A stretch of 64,000 nucleotides of DNA from Varanus komodoensis (taxonomy: Eukaryota; Chordata; Lepidosauria; Squamata; Varanidae): NCBI RefSeq assembly GCF_004798865.1, contig NW_025335505.1:14519099-14583098 (forward strand). Direction: 5' to 3'. The notes below the pieces were generated by a model that did not search any database, had not been told where the DNA came from, and worked only from the letters and a program-made list of their open reading frames with translations. Below, in pieces: positions 35,935 to 47,705 of the stretch. A program made the translations under genes and the position numbers. Position 1 is the first letter of the stretch, and each line of letters begins with the position of its first letter.

Positions 35935-37682
35935 AGGTCATATATGTGTCCTGAATGTCATCAAAAGCTTGTATGTACATATTTTAGTTAACAGTGGATC
36001 TAATCGAATATGCATTAGCATAATTGACCTCTGAATGTCACTAGGTAGCAAAATGGAATTAATGCTAATAGAGGGCAATTACAAATAATGAAGCCAAACT
36101 CCCTCTGCGAAGTGAATAGTTGTAGTATAAGAGAGCCTGTGGAGCAATGTACAAATTAATGTATGTATGGTTATTTTAATCATCTTGGAAATAAATGTAA
36201 CACAAATAAATTCAATGTAATGACTCTCCCACCATTTCCAGTAGTAATTGCATTGGAAAATAAGAGAACTCAGTTGGAAAATTTTACCCACTGGCTTATT
36301 CAGACATTACCAAAAGAACATGTATTGCACTTATTATGTTTGGTACATCAGCTATGAGTAGGATGAATTTTGTTCTTTGAGTTCTTTGTAAAATCATCAA
36401 GATCTTGAGCCATTTAAATATTATTTATTAAATGTGATGCAGAATAATTACAGCAACATATATTTTAAATGTACTTGAGGAATGTGTAGCCCAGTATGCA
36501 TAAGGCAGTTATTTTTCTAGGATAACTTTTCACTATATTTCCTGAAGAAAAATAATAAATGAAGCTAGAGGCCCTTACAGAGGAATAATAAAAGAGAGAG
36601 AAAAAACAATTGGAAAATGTATAGGAAGGAAGTGATGCTTTTGGATTGCTTCAGCTGTTGTTGATGAAACTGTGAATGTTGTAGCAACATAATAGATTCC
36701 CATTGTTGTAACAGCATATATATTCCTGGAGAGAGAGAGAGAGAATGGACATGAGTGATTAATACCTCTCAGGCTGCCACCTGCTCTGTGGGAACAGAAA
36801 CTCACATTGGGACAATTTGGATAGGTTATTCTAGTGGCATTTAACAGGTTATTTATTTCTATTTCACCAGCCAAAATCAGCAGAAAGAAATCAAGTGAAC
36901 ATGCAAGCATTAACACAATTGCATCTGCTAGACACCTTTGCTAAATGACACTTACCTATGTGTAAACATTACAGGAGATTCTTGGCCATGGTCAAGGGTA
37001 TTATTGGATAATATCATGCTATCTTAAAGTTTAGTAGGGAACCTTTGTCTTAATTTTACTCCCAGCTGATTGTAGAAAAGCAGTGCTTCAGCAATTCTTA
37101 AGGGTTCTCGTCTGGAACCCTGGGAAACAGTTCCTAAGAACAAAGCAAAAGACCAGTCTTTTGAGATACATTTGCTCTACTGGGGCCTATCTCCTTGTAA
37201 ATACTCCCACTGATTTAGGAGTACTGCTAAGAACCAACTCAGCTGTAGCCCAAATAATTTTCTTTCAAGGACATATGAGATTCTGTGGGTGAACAGACAA
37301 TTATACTGACAGCTGCAATATCCCAGGCTAGTATCCTAATCACAGAATGGAAATATCAATTCGTAGCCTCATCTCACACTTGTATTCCAATATTTATTCT
37401 CTCCCCAGTGAATCTGTGCAAAGTGTACTTGTTTTACAAGTCAAAACAGTGCTTTTCCAATTGTCAGCACACCAGGCTCAAACTGCTTTTTGAAAAATCC
37501 TGCTGTGTCTTTTCTGTTCTGTTCATGATACTAACAATAAGACTAGAATCAGAGATTAGTTTCAGTTTGGCTGACGGATATTTGAAATGCAGATTCTGCT
37601 ATATCTCCAGTATTGCTGCATTTTGCCCCCAAATATTAAAAGGAAGTTTGTCATGCTTCCTAAGCTAATGCTACCATATAGG
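35935..37682. other. Unique AT-rich DNA; possible conserved non-coding element at the start
   Basis: No gene recognised. The part 35995-36130 contains 'atatgcattagcataattga' and 'atggaattaatgctaataga', closely spaced POU- and homeodomain-type words, and looks non-repetitive. Later frames (37285-37668, 127 codons) have no motifs. A short (GA)n lies at 36729-36744. Confidence 0.45.
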
Positions 37683-38530
37683 ATTGATTGATGGATGCTC
37701 TTCTAAATTGCCTGATTAGTTGCAAGTCCTCTGGGCAGTACACACATGCAATAAACCAATGGAACAACAATCAAACAATTAAACAATAAGCCAAAGACAG
37801 CACATAAAAATCCAAGATAAAGCCAAGATGCCAAACCAAAAACACAAAATCATCAGCAAAGGAAAGGCACTAAAATGACCTAATAGTACTAAAATGCACA
37901 GAGACAGGCAGAGAACAAAACCAAAACAACAACAATAACCCCTACTCCCAATCTCATAGAATGCCTGGGAGAGTAAGAAAAGTCTCCACCTGGCACAGAA
38001 AAGACTGTAGAAGAATTATCAAGGAAGTCTTGTGGAGGTGACATTCTGTGGCAGCTATCCCACTAGTGTAGCCACTTTCCTTTCTTCATTTGGTGGGGCA
38101 TCTGAAGGAGGACCTTAGCTGCTTAGTGTCCAGATGGGTAAATATGGGATGAGGAGCTTCTTCAGGCCTCAAGCTATTTAGGGCTTTAAAGGTTAAAATT
38201 GGCACTTTTAATTTGATCTGCAAACAGCCTACTGCCAAGGGCAGATGGCAAAGAACTGGCATATTATAATTACATTGGCCAGTCCCAGTTAGCCATTTAA
38301 ATGTCTTACTTTGAAGGATCATTTGCAAAGACAGTCCCACATATAACACATTTCAATAATCTAAATGGGAAGTAGCAGACCATGAATAATGGCCTCATGG
38401 CCATTATTAGGTACCCAGATGGGTCATAGTTGGGATATCAACCAAGCTGATAAAAGGTGTTCTGAGCCATTGATGTCACTTGTGGATCTAGTGACAGTGA
38501 TGATCTAAGGATATTACTATTAAGAGGTTA
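37683..38530 (-). mobile_element. CR1/L2-group LINE, 3' part of ORF2 plus 3' UTR
   Basis: The minus strand shows a degenerate C-terminal LINE ORF. From about 38280 downwards it reads LTGTGQCN, PVLCHLPL, KLKVPILTFKALNSL and, further on, LRSSFRC near 38090. The same block in the well-preserved L2 at 44114-45878 reads LMGTGYYSH, PVLYQLHWL, FKVLVITYKALNAL, LRSA. Upstream on that strand (38290-38530), wording such as 'aagctgataaaaggtgttct' on the + strand is also typical. Downstream (37683-38085) an A-rich 3' UTR follows, with AAAACC and ACAATAA runs. It is old and much decayed. Whether it is L2 proper or a sister CR1/L3 branch is open. Confidence 0.7.
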
Positions 38531-38534
38531 TTAG

Positions 38535-38645
38535 TTTACATTGATATCCTGACTTTTTGTTGCCTGTGAGGAACCCAAAGCAGCTGACATGGTCATCTTT
38601 CACTTCATGTTAATCTCATAGCAGCCACCCTGTGAATATACATGA
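38535..38645 (-). mobile_element. tRNA-SINE/L2 tail fragment, reverse
   Basis: The + strand reads 'gatatcctgactttttgttg', 'gaggaacccaaagcagctga', 'ttcatgttaatctcatagca', 'gccaccctgtga', which is the reverse complement of the 3' half of the tRNA-SINE at 11993-12229. The tRNA-like head is missing. Confidence 0.6.
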
Positions 38646-38879
38646 GTTTTTCCTGAGAAGGGATTTTTCCTATAATACATTTTATATCATTTCCCTAATA
38701 TACAACTTTTCATATGCAGGTTTTGATTCAAGAACTCCACTTCCAAGTTTGAACAAGTGCAAATTTCAAAAGGTAACTAAATCTCTGTCCACAGAGTGAT
38801 TCAAAAATGTGAAATTTTGTATGTATTAAGTGAATAAAATTGTTCCAATTACTACTCGGGGGAACAGCTATTTTTCATT
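38646..38879. other. Unassigned DNA
   Basis: Nothing recognised. Confidence 0.4.
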
Positions 38880-38995
38880 TCATTAATTTAATGGACTGCA
38901 TTTCTATACCACCCAATAACTGGAGCTGTCTGGGCAGTTCACAGTATTAAGATAAATCATAATAATATATCAGTTACAATAAGAACAACATTGCT
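38880..38995 (-). mobile_element. CR1/L2-group LINE 3' UTR end
   Basis: The + strand reads 'gcatttctataccacccaat', 'ctgtctgggcagttcacagt', then A-rich DNA with AATAATAT. This is the reverse complement of a LINE 3' end of the group seen at 37683-38530. No coding part remains. Confidence 0.55.
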
Positions 38996-40319
38996 AGGGA
39001 TGTGCAAGCAATCCGTCTTGCATGGAAAATCCACTGGATTCCCTTGTTTTGACTTTGCAGCAGTCCAGAATATGAGTTCCTTGTGAATGCAGCCAAGGTT
39101 CATGGGGCGCTCACCAGGAATCAAGCCAGCATTAGGAAGAGGGGAAGGAAATCAAGTCTAATGTCAAAATGACAAAACCAGTGAAGGGGAGGACAAGGAG
39201 GAGGAGGAGGGGGATGAAAAGTATGCAATTACTAGATGAATTAACATGCTTCTTCCTGAGAACACAATTCCCAACAGGTCTCCTTCATCAGCACCGGCAT
39301 CAAAACTGGCTTGTTTGGGGCCCAGTACATCACTTGACTGCCATAAAAGCTGATTCAAACTTCAGAGTGAACTGACTTGTCAAGGCTGCATTGATAGATA
39401 CATTTGCTGTAGCCAGTCAGAAAACAGGAATAAATAAAATGTTTCCAGGCCTGTTAAGCTGAATTTATCTTATTCTTGTGCTGGTTGAGAACACTAGGTC
39501 CTGCAATATACAAAATTTATGGAGGGATGGAGGAATCGCTAGTGAGATGTTAAACTTCCAACAGTTGACTTAGGGAGCAAAAGCATCCATATATCAGGAC
39601 TTAGATGATGTGGTGTACCTGATACCTACCTGGTGAAGAATTGAGAGGTCAACAATGTGTGTGGAATCAGCCACAGGAAAAGCAAGAAAGCTGGGCCATA
39701 AATGTCACCCAAATTCATGTGGTGTGCACAGTGCTGCCAGCGTGATGACAACACCACTGCTGTGCTGTCAGCAAAAATTATGTTCTTTCCGTGTTTCTGG
39801 GTCACATGGCAAGGATTTTCCCTGTTACACAGCAGCACAGCAGAGTTGCTCTCTGTCACCTTCCCTCTGACATTTTATAGGGATTAAGAAAATAAGTCAG
39901 CAAGGAAAACATTATATATTGTTTTCCCCCTCTAGCTGACTACCAGTAATCTTTAAAAGTCAACAAATGTCAGGTTTCAATTTCTTGCTCACTGAATTAC
40001 TGCAATCCCAAGGAATTTTATTTCTCTAATTCATTCACATACGGTTACTGGGAAACATCATTTCATTATAGCACTGAGTAGAATGCACTTGCATCTCATT
40101 CAGCTCACAAGGAGATGAACTTTGTAGTCAGGGCAGCTTTTTGCCCTGCTGCAAGGGTGCGTCTTCTTACCTTGGGGCAAAGAGGAAGCTGGAGGAGCGA
40201 GCTGTGGATGCTGAAAGGTCCAGGAAGAACATCTTTTCCCTATCACTCCATGGTAGAAAAATATGGTTTACTGGATGCATCTATGAGTGTTTCTATTCAC
40301 TGTCTTTGCAGCACAGTGC
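38996..40319. other. Unassigned DNA
   Basis: No gene or named repeat recognised. A GGA-rich purine patch lies at 39185-39214. Frames are under 80 codons. Confidence 0.45.
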
Positions 40320-40390
40320 AGGATATTTATTTAATTAATTTGTTTACCACCCAATAGCCAAGGCTCTCCACTTGCAGGCAAGCAGCCTTT
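40320..40390 (-). mobile_element. LINE 3' end remnant
   Basis: The + strand 'atttatttaattaatttgtt' then 'taccacccaatagccaaggc' and 'tctccacttgcaggcaa' corresponds to the reverse complement of a CR1/L2-group 3' terminus. Very short. Confidence 0.45.
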
Positions 40391-41984
40391 GCTTATGACA
40401 TCCCCTTACCAATCCTGTTTGCACAGGTGAAAGATCCTCACCTATATGTAGGGTAACCCTTTGTGAACTGACAAAATAAAAAGGAAATAAATGGCATCAT
40501 CAGGAAGAAAAAACTATTTGCATGACATTTGCTATATGTGCACCCTGTGTTTACATTCATGTTTAAGGATGTACTTAGGAATCACTATCAAACAGAAATA
40601 GCAATATTTAATTATTTATTTAAAACTTTTATATGCCATCCTTTATGTATGACATCTCGCCATAGGGTAAAAGACTGCTTGAGTGATCTGTGTGCCTGTA
40701 CAATCTTCTGTCCAGGTGGCCCTTTCTACAGTCCTTTATTTTAAACTGTACAGCCCTTCGAACAAAGGACTGTCCTCTGGCAGCACTTGAGATGCTATGT
40801 TATATAAAGCCATTGATAAATTCCTTTGTAAAGTCTTTTATAAAGTAGGACTTCACCATACAGTTGAACCTTGGTAAGGCAGAGCCCTCAGCCACTCTAC
40901 CCATGTGAGACCCTCTTTTCAGATCTTTCCAGGCCTCCTTCATGTAATCGACTGAAGTACTCTGAGAAGCTTTGGTCTGATGAAAGCTCAGCACATTTAA
41001 AGAAATGGGGGAAGGTGTCTCTATCTTACCTTCCAAATACTTAACTGTAAATCGACTTGTCAATAGGGAGAAAATGTCACAGACTATATTATGGATTGCA
41101 TTTCTTCACAATAGCTACTTCAGCTGTTATTTCTATGGTGAAGAGAAAAAAAACAATAGCTCCAGGAATCAATGCAAATTGAATAATAAGCAATACCGTT
41201 ACTATGAAAACATTCATTAGGATATATCTCCAGGCCAAGCTTGCATTGCTCTTGGCTTTCATTTTATTTCACTGTATAGATGGACATTTATTTTGAAGAT
41301 TAATTGGAGGATAAATTACACAGATTCAGTTTCTCACATAGTGGGATATAAAGATGTAAAGCCAGAATAAGTTTCATACAGCAGCACTTTGGAATTCTAC
41401 ATACAGAATAAGTTCCTATACATTATGAATATCCTTACAATCAGCATAGCTATGCTTTCTTTCTGGGTACTTGATATCTTCTAGAAGAGCATCATTATGT
41501 ACCCCATATGATGGCATTACTTTTACATTCTCACAAAACTCCCTTGTGTTGTGCAACTTTTGAAAGTTTATTTTATGAGGGCCTGCCCACCTACTGTTTC
41601 CTGGCTCCTAAAGTGTTAGCCTATTTCATGCTTATCTTTTTAAATCATAGATGTTTTGCTATGTAAAGGGCCATCCACTCTCAAGTGTGAAATTAGTGAC
41701 TCCGAGGTGCCTTCTATTTGTTATACATCCCAATTAACTAGACATCACCTCTTGCAAAGTGTGTTGTATTTGCATTTGATAAGCTGGAAAAATAATATGT
41801 ATTCAGCCTCACCACTGCCATGTAATTATTTTTTACAGTTCTGACCTCTAATTCAAATTCAGACTCTATGGTGTGATTAAAATTTATTCTCTTCCACTTT
41901 CTGTTGTGTATTGATAGCTTTCAGAAGCAACTAATTGAAACATGCTGATGAAAACATCATTTACCAGCATGGTCAGAATAGTAT
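40391..41984. other. Unassigned DNA with one LINE-tail trace
   Basis: No gene recognised. At about 40608-40690, 'attatttatttaaaactttt' then 'atatgccatcctttatgtat' matches the wording at 42110-42170 and is another reverse LINE tail. Some AT-rich parts (41240-41520) appear unique. Confidence 0.45.
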
Positions 41985-42100
41985 TTAGAAGAGGGGTTTT
42001 GAACCTCTTTGAGGCTGAGGGCCAGATTCCCTTAGAAAAGGTCCTTGGGCACATTGCAGTGGGAAACAGGGCCAAAGGCAAAACTATAGGACCAAAACTA
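41985..42100. mobile_element. hAT-type MITE fragment
   Basis: The sequence 'gaggggttttgaacctcttt' followed by 'gaggctgagggccagattcc' resembles the left end of a reptile hAT MITE (CAGGGGT...AACC...TTTGAGGC...GGGCC). The right end cannot be found. It lies directly upstream of a LINE tail. Confidence 0.5.
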
Positions 42101-42104
42101 CTAC

Positions 42105-42210
42105 CATACTTTATTTATTTATTTAAAACTTTTATATGCTGTCCCTGATGCATGGCATTTCGGGATGGCTCACAATCAGTAAAATCAAATACATTAAAAA
42201 CATTTAGGTA
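42105..42210 (-). mobile_element. LINE 3' end remnant
   Basis: The + strand reads (ATTT)n, 'aaaacttttatatgctgtcc', 'gggatggctcacaatcagta', then an A-rich part with 'aatacattaaaaacattta'. This is the reverse complement of a CR1/L2-group 3' UTR end. Confidence 0.55.
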
Positions 42211-43613
42211 AAGTCTTTTTGTGCCTCATAGATATGCCTAATGTTTTCCATTTTTAATAAGTTCTCTGCATTCATGACCTATTTCTACAAATAGCAAGGA
42301 AGCACTCAGGTGCACCTGTTTAGTGCTTGTTTTGAAAGTCTGCAGTGACTGATACCATCCATGGAAGAAATCTCTCTATCTTAAATGTAAAAGACCTCTA
42401 GAGCAGGAGACTGAAAGAGCTGGGGCACCTCTGACAGCGGTGCCAAACTGGGGCAGCACTTAGCAAGAGAGGCAATGGCTGCTATGTCATGCAGTGTTCC
42501 TCTTCTGGCCTTCCAATCACAATTGGCTATGTTGTCCAGCTTCAAATTAAGCCAAAACCATAGAACAAACCACTATTCCTTATCATGGTTTCTGAGGACC
42601 AAACTTACCTTACCACACTGGAATACCATGACTGGGTTCTGACAACCTGACAGACAATGGTTAAAAAAAAAAGCATGGCTTGTTGGGTTATAGTAACCAA
42701 GTCAATGGGTTTCTTCAGGAGACGTGCCAACATCAGATAGGCATAGCTAACCAGGGATGGGTAGATGGATACATGATGGATATGTGAGTTATTCTGCACC
42801 CAAGGCACATCGTGACATAAACAGAATAGTCAAGAAATGTTATTTAATCAAAATGGCAACAAATATCCCACAGGAAGATATAACTTTGTGGCTAGTGGGC
42901 AAGCCTGTGACTCTAGCATCTAGTTATAGCACAAAGGACAAAACAAACAAACAAACAAATATCTGAATAACACCTAAGTTCTGTTAGTTTCAGCAGAGTG
43001 AGGTTATTCTGGAAGGTGACTTAATGTGGTGGTGGATGAAAGACTAGCCATAAGTTAAAAGCAAAGCAAAGCAAGCATCGAGTTTTTATCCACTGGCAGA
43101 TAATTAAATAAAACTCTATACCTCACAGGGAAGGCTTTTACATTCTTTTCAACTAAATACCAAACTTGAACCAGGCTGGACTGCATTATAGTTTCACAGA
43201 ATCTCTGGGGGCTAATTCAGAGCATCCAGATTGTGTTTATTGCAGTGTCTGACTATGCTTCAGTTGAAGAGGTACTGTGTTTACAAAATGAAGAAGCATG
43301 ACCATTCATGTAGCATTTTAGCCTTGATGTTCTGGTAGCAGAATGACTCAAAAAGGAAATATCGTTTTTCACTTTCAGTATGTACTTGGATCAGACTATT
43401 TTCCTAGTTTGTGATACAATGAAAGTGGTAACTTGAGGTTTAAATATAAATAAGTGAGTACTCTAAAAAAAAAGTTACACCACAGCTAAACAAGTATTGT
43501 TAACTGAAATGGCTAAATTAGAGACAGACCAGAAAAGATCAGGAAGCTTTGGGATATGTAGATCTCTACTGAATAAAAGATACAAACTGAATACTTTGGA
43601 AATGAATAACTGC
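42211..43613. other. Unassigned DNA
   Basis: No gene recognised. A short CAAA repeat lies at 42941-42960 and an A-run near 42664. The stretch ends at the terminal octamers of the CR1 that follows. Confidence 0.45.
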
Positions 43614-44113
43614 ATCATAAAATCATAAAATTGGATTGGAAGGGCCAGAAGGCCATTAGGTCTAATCTCCTGCTCAGTGCAGGACAAGTTACATCCCTTT
43701 CAATTGGCTGTCCAGTTGCAGCTTGAATGCCTCTAGTGGGGAGAGCCCACAAACTTCCTAAGGAATTGGTTACATTGTCATACTGCTCTAACAAATTTTT
43801 CCTGATATCTAGCTGGAATCTGGCTTCCTGCAACATAAGCCCATTATTCCATGTCTGGCACTCTGGATGATTGAGGAAAAGATCCTGTCCTTCCTCTTTG
43901 TGGCAACTTTTCAAGTACTTGTAGAGTGCTATCATATCTCCCTTTAGTCCTATTTTCTTGAGGCTAAACATACCCAGTTCTTGCAATAGCTCCTCAAAGG
44001 ACTCTGTTTCCAGTCCCTGGACCATTCCTGTAGTCCTCATCTAAACCCTTTCTAGCTTGTCACATTTTTCTTAAACCATGGTGCCCAGATCTGGTCACAG
44101 AACTCCAGATGAG
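43614..44113 (-). mobile_element. CR1 LINE, 3' half (split by an L2 insertion)
   Basis: The + strand begins with 'tcataaaatcataaaattgg', the reverse complement of the (ATTCTATG)n-type octamer repeat that ends CR1 elements. Next come 'aagggccagaaggccattag', 'cagtgcaggacaa', 'tttttcctgatatctagctg', 'ctatcatatctccctttagt' and 'gaggctaaacatacccagtt', in the order of a reverse CR1 3' UTR. It stops at 'actccagatgag' (44102-44113), where the L2 begins. The other half resumes at 45879, and the wording joins smoothly across the L2, showing that both halves are one element. Confidence 0.8.
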
Positions 44114-45878
44114 AACTCCAGAACTGTAGGGGAGGTGCCAATGACTCCATCTGGTCAGATATTATTGGAGGAATTGCAGTTATTGCATCCTGATAATATA
44201 GACAAGGTGCTTGGACAAGTACATCCTACCACCTGTTTACTTGACCTTTGCCCGTCGTGGTCGCTGACCAAAGCCAAACATGGGACTGGTCCCTGGATCC
44301 TGGAGGTCATTAACGCCTCTCTGAGGAATGGCTGGGAGCCTGCTCTTTTAAAAGAGGTGGTAGTCAGGCCAGTCCTAAAGGTGTCCCTGGATCCAGAGAT
44401 GGCCACCAATTATAGACCAATGGCCAACATCCTGTTTTTGGGCAAGGTGTTGGAACGGGTGGTGGCAGGACAACTCCAAGCACTCTTGGATGAAACTGAC
44501 TATCTGGACCCATTTCAGTCTGGCTTCAGACCTGGATATGGTACTGAATCTGCCTTGGTCGCCCTGTATTATGACCTGTGCAGGGAGAGAGACAGGGGGA
44601 GTGTGTCCCTATTGGTGCTCCTGGACCTCTCAGCAGCTTTCGATACCATCGACCATGGTATCCTTCTGGATAGGCTAGTGGCACTGGGAGTAGGAGGCAC
44701 TGCTTGGCAGTGGTTCCGCTCCCACCTCAACAGCCGATTCCAGAAGGTGGTGCTGGGGGACTTTGGCTCTGTGCCATGGCAGCTATGCCATGGAGTACCG
44801 CAGGGGTCCATTTTGTCCCATTTGCTATTCAATATCTACATGAAACCGCTGGGAGAGGTCATCAGGAGGTTTGGGCTGTAGAATCATCAGTATGCTGATA
44901 ACACCAAGCTCTACTTCTCTTTTTCAACCGATCCAGGCGAGGCAGCGGCTGTACTGAACCTGTGCCTGGCTGAGGTAATGGGCTGGATGAGGGCCAATAA
45001 ACTGAAACTCAATCCAGACAAGACGTTGGTCCTGTTGGTGGGTGGTTTTTGCTCCTGGGTAGGTGACTTGGACCTTGTCCTGAATGGGGTTGCACTTCCT
45101 CTAAAGGACAGGGTCTACAGCTTGGGAGTGCTCCTCAACCCAGAGCTGTCCCTGGAAGCTCAGGTGACTACGGTGGTAAGGAGCACTTTCCTTCAGCTTC
45201 GGTTAATCCATCAGCTGCATCCCTACTTGGAGGATGATTGCCTAGTGACAGTGACACATGCATTGGTTACTTCCCGGTTGGATTTCAGTAACACACTCTA
45301 CATGGGGCTGCCCTTGAAGACAGTCTGGATACTTCAGTTGGTGCAAAATAGAGCAGCCAGGCTGCTGATGGGGACTGGGTATTATTCTCATATAACCCCA
45401 GTCCTCTACCAGCTTCACTGGCTTCTCATCGAAGTCCGGGCTCAATTCAAGGTGCTGGTTATTACCTATAAAGCCCTTAACGCCTTGGGACCTGGATACC
45501 TAAAGGAATGCCTTCTTCCGTATTTGCCCTCCTGCCCCCTGAGATCAGCAGCAGAGGCCCTCCTCCAGGAACCCTCCGTGAAAGATATTAGAAGGCAAAG
45601 TACCCGGAGAAGGGCTTTCTCTGCGGTGGCACCCTGCCTATGGAATGTGCTCGCCAGAAAGGTCCACCTGGCGCCGTCGTTGTTTTTCGGTGCCAGGCTA
45701 AGAACTTTTTATTTCAGCAATATTTTAATAACTTAATATTAGCTATTTTGTTTTAATCTGCAGCCAGGGTGGATCTGGAATTTATTTGTGTTATGTTTTT
45801 ATTACTATTTTTATTTATTTATGTAAGCCTTCCTGAGGCTCTGCGAAAGGACGGTATATAAATATTCTAAATAAATAA
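44114..45878 (+). mobile_element. 5'-truncated L2-clade LINE with almost open reverse transcriptase ORF
   Basis: One frame runs from about 44078 to a stop at 45734-45736, broken by a single TAG at 44879-44881. Reading in order: PTTCLLDLCPSW, WILEVINASLRNGWEPALLKEVVVRP (44290-44370), NYRPMANILFLGKVLERVV, FQSGFRPGYGTESA, LLDLSAAFDTIDHGILLDRL (catalytic block A, near 44620-44670), HGVPQGSILSHLLFNIYMKPLGE, then YADN at 44891-44902 where active enzymes have YADD, LKLNPDKT, LVTSRLDF, LQLVQNRAARLL, PVLYQLHWL, FKVLVITYKALNALGPGYL and the C-terminal RRRAFSAVAP-LWN. The apurinic endonuclease domain is missing, so the copy is 5'-truncated. The tail at 45820-45878 ends in AAAT repeats. ATGAG stands on both sides (44109-44113 and 45879-45883), a probable short target duplication. 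The element sits inside an older reverse CR1. Confidence 0.92.
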
Positions 45879-46300
45879 ATGAGGCCTAACCTGTGCTAAG
45901 TAAAGGGGGCTAGTATTTATAGGATTTGGAGCGATACTTCTGTTAATGCATTCTAAATTAGAATTTGGCCTTTTTGGCCCAACCACATCACATTGTTGAC
46001 TTATATTCAGCTTGAGATTTACAACAATTCCAAGAACCTTTTCAAGTGAAGTATTGCTGAGCCAAGTATTCCCCATCTTGTAACAATGTACTCGGTTTCT
46101 TTTTTTCTAAGTGCAGAACTTGGCATTAGTTCCTACTGAATTGCAATCTGCGATTTTGTTTTTTCCCTGGCACAGTGCTCCAACTTATCAAGATCACCTT
46201 GAATCTTATTTCTGTCTTCCAGGGTCTTAGCTATTTCACCCAGTTTTGTGTTATCTTGTATGATGCATCTATACAGATAGTTCTATGAATTTGGTAGCAA
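45879..46300 (-). mobile_element. CR1 LINE, continuation beyond the L2 insertion
   Basis: The + strand resumes the reverse CR1 text: 'gaggcctaacctgtgctaag', 'taaagggggctagtatttat', 'gcgatacttctgttaatgca', 'aaccacatcacattgttgac', 'tgctgagccaagtattcccc', 'tcaagatcaccttgaatctt', 'ttagctatttcacccagttt'. Each phrase has a counterpart in the order known for CR1. Similarity fades after about 46290. Confidence 0.78.
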
Positions 46301-46439
46301 ACATTCTAAATTTCTATCCTGGCCCCTTAGAAAATACTAACTAGAAAGAGAATTGTGAGTATATAAGGTGTGGCAGGTTTGGTACAAAATTTGTCCAATG
46401 ACTTTGTTGAACCCTATAAAGGTCTATATTCCTCAAATA
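46301..46439. other. Boundary between CR1 and L1
   Basis: No firm assignment. The DNA may be the last decayed part of the CR1 or the first part of the L1. Confidence 0.4.
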
Positions 46440-47512
46440 ATCTAAATCATTCTCTATTTCAACATTTCCAAACAAGATGAAACCTAAAATCCTTAGAGTA
46501 CCACACGGGGATCTATTAAACTAATCAGTGTCAGAGAAGGAAGTAAAAACTGCCTGTGATTTTTTAAATGGAAAAACCCCAGGCATGGATAGGTTTAGCA
46601 GATAGGTCTACAAAACACCAGAGGTAATCCTGATATCTTTTTGAAGTACACATTTAAGAGTTTTCTAGAATATACTGTGATCTCAGATTTCTGGAAACAA
46701 GCAAAGGTAGTTGTGATATTTAAGCCAGGCAAAAACCTACAGGCTCTGGGATAGTATCAACTGATCTACCTTCTGAATCAGGATGCCAAACTTCTTTCAC
46801 CCATCTCAATGACCACAATTTATACATTTAACTCTGTTTATTTTGAAGCAGATCAACCAGGTTTTACACCAAAGATATTTATACTTAATCCAGTTTTAAC
46901 CAGAATCCACCACTGCAATAAAAAAGAGCTTCAATGCCCATACTATCCTTGGAAATTTTCAAAGCATTGGACAGGATGGAATGGATTTTCTATGAGAGCT
47001 CCTGGCAAAAATTGACTTCAGAAGCAAACTGCTGCATCTTACAGCACAGCTATGCTCAGTACTGAGTTCAGGGTCAGAAATAATGGATTTGACTCTGAAC
47101 AATTTTCATTATCCAGGATTCATTACAAATCCTCATGCCCACCCTTGCGCACACACATTGGTTCAGCCTGGTCATCGAAACAGTGACAAATACACTGAAG
47201 GCAAGCCAAAACTGGAAACAGACTACTATATGAGAATCCTTAGCAATCCAAAGGAAGCCATTTCAGAATTATAAAAAGCCCTTAAACATTTATACTGTAC
47301 AACAGGATTAGGCATCAGGTATTTTAATTCAGAATAATTTTGCTTTAATACCCTTCTGTAGAAGCAAAAGCAATTGCAAAAAAAACCCTATTTGCAATAG
47401 GGCTTCAATTGCAACCAAATTATTTCAAAAACTTGAGGAGGAGGAAATAATAATAATAATAATAGCTTTCTGAAAATTGAAATTGAAAATATCTCCACAT
47501 ATCCTGAAAAGT
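46440..47512 (+). mobile_element. Old L1-clade LINE, reverse transcriptase part (first segment)
   Basis: Decayed L1 ORF2 in shifting frames, with blocks in the family's order: SEKEVKTACDFLNGKTPGMDRF (near 46527-46590), FWKQAKVVVIFKPGK (about 46690-46735), LIYLLNQDAKLL (near 46760-46795), EADQPGFTP (46848-46874), KALDRMEW (46960-46983), YSTAMLSTEFRVRNNG (about 47038-47085), then ILSNPKEAISEL (about 47236-47271) and GLGIRYFNSE. These match the L1 blocks NGKTPGPDG, WKQA-IVVIPKPGKD, PISLLNQDAK-L, DQTGFI-GR, KAFDRVEW, YS-P-A-VRVNG, LSNPK-SIPEL and SGYKINWSKSE. The FADD active-site box is not visible where expected (just before 47236). Several stops and frameshifts make it a dead, old copy. A SINE has entered it at 47513. 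Confidence 0.78.
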
Positions 47513-47705
47513 CAGTGTGGTATAGTGGTTAAGAATTGGGGTTCGAGTCCCTACTCAGTCATGTAGCCAACAGACTGTCAGCTCACAGGGCTCTTCTTGT
47601 GGGGAAAAGATTGAAAGCAGCAGGAGGAGAATGTTCCAAGCTGCTTTGAGTTCACTGAAAGAAATTAGTGGGATATAAAACTGATAAGTAAACAAATAAA
47701 TAAAA
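47513..47705 (+). mobile_element. tRNA-derived SINE with L2-type tail, copy 4, inserted in L1
   Basis: The head reads 'gtgtggtatagtggttaaga' (47515) and the B box 'ggggttcgagtcc' (about 47539). The middle is shortened relative to copy 1, and the tail 'aagctgctttgagttcactg' leads to 'gggatataaa' and (AAAT)n. L1 reading continues on both sides, so the SINE is younger than the L1. Confidence 0.82.

Noticed and set aside
43615-44040. 141-codon minus-strand frame
   Set aside because: It lies in the CR1 3' UTR, which is non-coding.
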